In this document: positions 60,825-64,000 of the stretch, piece after piece
Layout of the letters: each line of letters opens with the position of its first letter
Position numbering within the stretch: the first letter of the stretch is position 1
Notes under the pieces: generated by a model
What the model was told of the DNA's origin: nothing
The model's database searches: none
The model's input: only the letters and a program-made list of their open reading frames with translations
DNA from: Alisma plantago-aquatica
Taxonomy: Eukaryota; Streptophyta; Magnoliopsida; Alismatales; Alismataceae
Assembly: GCA_963693085.1 (NCBI GenBank)
Contig: OY856409.1
Span: 1,334,221,415 to 1,334,285,414, forward strand
DNA length: 64,000 bases
Reading direction: 5' to 3'
Made by a program: the position numbers and the translations under genes

Positions 60825-60836
60825 GCTCTGATACCA
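60825..60836 (-). other. Primer-binding site, tRNA-iMet type (Y)
   Basis: Minus strand TGGTATCAGAGC, 7 bases from the LTR end. Confidence 0.8.
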
Positions 60837-60843
60837 ACTTAAC

Positions 60844-63800
60844 TGTGATACCTCCTCGCACTAAATGAGATTACTCAAAACACAAAAGATAATTAACTAT
60901 TAATTAATCACATAGACAGAAAAGGGGAAGAATGAAAACCAAATTACACATCATGAAATTTTTTTGAAACATTTGCATAAAGGTTCATCTTTTCCATTCT
61001 CATATATTATAACAAGTATATACATTTGTGTTCAATGGCCTCAGCCACATCCTGTATACAAAAGAGACATTTACATGTTCATGCCATACATACATCCACT
61101 GGCATATTGCCCAAATCTTGTGTCAATATAAGTATATCATCTAGAAAATACAACCCATACGTGGACCTAAGAGTATAGGGATAACACTAGGACTCTACTA
61201 CTATCATCTACAATTGTCCAATCTTTTGAGATTATTGATCACCAAGCTGCTCATCTTCTACAGCACTACCTCAACCATGTTTCCCATGACCACCTAAAAG
61301 GATGTGGTGACCCACGGGTGAGACCCATGTCCCAACAAGAGATATAACTCTCTCCAACAGATATCGATTGACACAGACTAATTAATAGTAAATAAACTAA
61401 GAAATTGGAGTATTGGATAAGTAATTGAGCAGATTGAATAGTTTAAGCATACTAATCAAGTTAAACAAGTAAACTTAACAACAAGTATAATTACTCAAAT
61501 ATCATAATATTACATCATATAAGAACAGTGTAGCATAAGGATAAAGCAAGGGCTAATCAACCAATGTGAAAAGTATTTAACCCTAGCAAATATACTACAC
61601 GACTTGCATTATATCTTTTATTATGCCCTGAGGAATTTGATTCGTACCACCAAAATCCAACTCATCATTGTTAAGTTGAAACTAGTACCATACTAGATAT
61701 AATGAAGAGTCAAACGCCATGATCTCACCAACAACTCACAGTCAGTATGAGAGGCAACATAGAGACATAACAGTCAACTACCAACAGTGACATATAGTCA
61801 AGCTAAAAAACAAGTAACCCACCTTAGTACAAGTCACGGCGCTAGAGAATAGTTCATGCATGCTCGTTCTATAAGAGGCATCTTGCAGTTGAACTGTTTC
61901 CTTTCACATATCTCACACATATATGAGGCATGACCATAGCCATCCTCCATAACTTGCAATTACGGACACAATTATATATTCTCATCTTGCACCCCCATAT
62001 ACACTCTCAATTTCCCATAGGAATTGGTCTTTTTAGCATCCAACAAATTTCTAACATTAAAATGGATATATGCAATAGGGCAACTACATGATTAGGGTTT
62101 CACTTGATTATTTATTACCAATTGAGTAGATCAAGGCTTCATCATACAAATGGACATGCAAAACCTAACTCATTTCTATTAAGAGTATAAGTATTTCAAC
62201 TTTAGAAGAAATAAAATGTTTGAGGTATAAATCTTACTCGCATTATCACAATGCTATTATTCATTTTCAATCATGAAATCAGATTACCATCAAATCATCA
62301 TTTGATATAAATCTTGTCACATTTAATCCATGGTTACAACCCTTATCATGTTATGAAGAGGATTACACCTCCACTAGGGATCAACCATGCCCAAAAGTCA
62401 TCAAGACCATCCCATCATTCTTAGAAATATCATCATCGTCATTTCATGCCTTATCATAAGGTTCCACAAATCATCACCACATATATGCCACATGGTTTTT
62501 AATATTGCAAGAACTATGATATTCAATTAGTATCATATTAGGTTTTAAACAACAATGATGGTGGGAGTATTATATTGTCACTTTAATCATTCAAAAGGTT
62601 TGATTATAACCAATCACCATCATTTAGTTACATTAGGGTTAGTTGTAACATGATATATCACATTAGAGTTACATATCCACTTATTACGGTGACTTATCGA
62701 ATATAACCATACAAGGAAAAGGTAAGAATACAATTTCAAGGGTGTGGTACCATGTAATTATCATTCATCGAACCAACATATAATACCATGGGATTTATTC
62801 TAATCTATTGGATGTGAAAGCAACCAATCTCAGCCATTAAATCAGGTTCATTATTCAAAATCATCAATTGAGTATAGGTCTAACCATTGAATTATTTGAA
62901 CCAAGAAACCATTGGTTAGGGGTTGAATTGAAGCTACATTTAAAGTGTTGACTCACCATTGGTTGTGGTGACTTGATCCACCATTAGTTGTGACATCTTA
63001 TGTCACCATCAGTTTATAGGATCAACACTATTATCATTTTTCACCATCGGGTGTTGAACTAATGTCACCATTAGTTCATACCATCATTAGGGAACCAAAC
63101 CATTGATCATTAAGTGTTCAACAATCCAAAATCTGACCTAAAGTGTCACCATTGGTTGACACCACCAGTTGTCACCATGGTATGACCATCGGTTCATGTG
63201 TTAAAGAAGAAAACAGCCTAGAAACCCTAATATGGACCATTGTTTGATAGGTGCTTAGCACCATCGATTGACATACCAACCTGACCTATGTCATCTTATA
63301 CCAAAGTAGGAATGTGCAAATGGTTACATGTTCATTTAAAATTGGAAATAGAATAGGGAACATGATAGAAATCAAAATCTTAAGCAAGCATAGCTTCTCA
63401 ATGCTTAGATCATCATTTTTCAGCAAGAACATGAGTTACAAGCTTATAGTAAGCAATATAAGTGAAGAGGGTTATAAAACTCACCTCTAGGGAGAATAAT
63501 GGACTTCTAAAAGAAAGAAAACTCGAGAAAGAAGGTAGGAAACCCAACAAGAAGCTCTGAACTCGTCCAAGTATCACCTTTCTCCACAAAAGGAGAAAAC
63601 CCTAGATAGAAGAAGCAAGAAAGGTAGGTTCTTTGACCTTTAGAGCAACTTTTACCATGTAAAGCCATGGTTCTGACCTGGAGGAAGGTAAGAGGAAGAA
63701 TAGCAGCAAAAGAAATGGAGGAAATAAGGAGATTCTTACTCGTTTAGGTTCAGATCACCGAAAGAGAGCTTTAGAAACCCTAAAGGTAGCAAAATGAAAC

Positions 63801-64000
63801 CCTAGATGCTTCGATCAAGAAGATCGACACCTTCTTCTTCCTTGGACCGCTCCTCCATGTCCAAATAGAGAGGGAAAAAATTTCTTAGTAGGAGAGATGT
63901 GATAGAGACCAAAGGTTTCATTTGGGAGCTTTAGGATAGGTATATAAAGCTTGAAGATAAAGTAGAGAAGAAGAATGAGGTGTCTAAGCAGCTCTCCATG
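60844..64000 (-). repeat. Element Y 5' LTR (right), truncated by window end
   Basis: It matches 35658 onward, with scattered substitutions and small indels. The ACCATCGGTTG-type array lies at about 62880-63260. It contains no gene. About 700 bp of the LTR lie beyond the window. Confidence 0.9.

Larger units (their letters stand above)
35658..64000 (-). mobile_element. Tekay-type Ty3/Gypsy element Y (right LTR runs off the window)
   Basis: LTRs at 35658-39516 and from 60844 on share TGTGAGG/TCACA ends. The element reads leftward: 5' LTR, tRNA-iMet primer site, gag, protease, RT, RNase H, integrase, chromodomain, polypurine tract, 3' LTR. It is split within the end of pol by element Z (39710-56175), itself split by X2. 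Pol is clearly related to the Tekay element at 1-2685 but from a different family (different LTR). The outer target duplication cannot be checked. Confidence 0.9.

Overview
This window is repeat-rich plant nuclear DNA. It is built almost entirely of nested LTR retrotransposons, and I could support no intact host gene, tRNA gene or CRISPR array. The Ty3/Gypsy elements are of Tekay and Athila types, one family is Ty1/Copia, and there are 5S-bearing Cassandra-like units. Primer-binding sites matching tRNA-iMet and tRNA-Asp, and coding frames broken mainly by TAG, fit a large, methylated angiosperm genome. The species cannot be named from the sequence.

Layout. (1) Positions 1 to about 17,052 are the 3' half of a Tekay-type chromovirus on +, its pol at 1-2685 and its 3' LTR from 2698. 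That LTR is split by a complete Athila element at 3364-14106 with identical 5-bp flanks (CACAC). The Athila element has two 1838-bp LTRs, a tRNA-Asp primer site, a truncated gag, and protease, RT, RNase H and integrase relics. (2) Positions 17,053-22,262 hold old non-coding repeats, including a probable LTR at 19156-21917 bounded by TGTGATG/CATCACA. (3) Positions 22,095-33,847 hold two adjacent Cassandra-like TRIM units with 5S rRNA-derived segments on the minus strand. The first is interrupted by a Copia element (called X1) at 22263-32538, TSD CATTC, whose gag carries a 1.8-kb insertion resembling a solo LTR. (4) Positions 33,848-35,657 hold a decayed plant-transposon coding relic. (5) From 35,658 to beyond 64,000 lies a second Tekay-type element (Y, minus strand). 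Its pol is split near the chromodomain by a large non-autonomous LTR element (Z, a LARD, 39710-56175). The 3' LTR of Z is in turn split by a second Copia copy (X2, minus strand, 47123-56114, TSD GTTTG). This is a three-level nest.

Function. All coding regions seen are gag or pol parts of retrotransposons, and all are damaged by stops, frameshifts, deletions or catalytic-residue changes. None looks autonomous. The Athila element is the youngest by eye, with LTRs roughly 3-4% different. Z has almost no internal coding and would have depended on a helper.

The most unusual signal runs across several families. Their LTRs, and in the Copia family also the 5' leader, carry dense arrays of short near-palindromic, CpG-containing words. 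Each family has its own word but most share an ATCGG/CCGAT half-site. The arrays sit close to TATA boxes.
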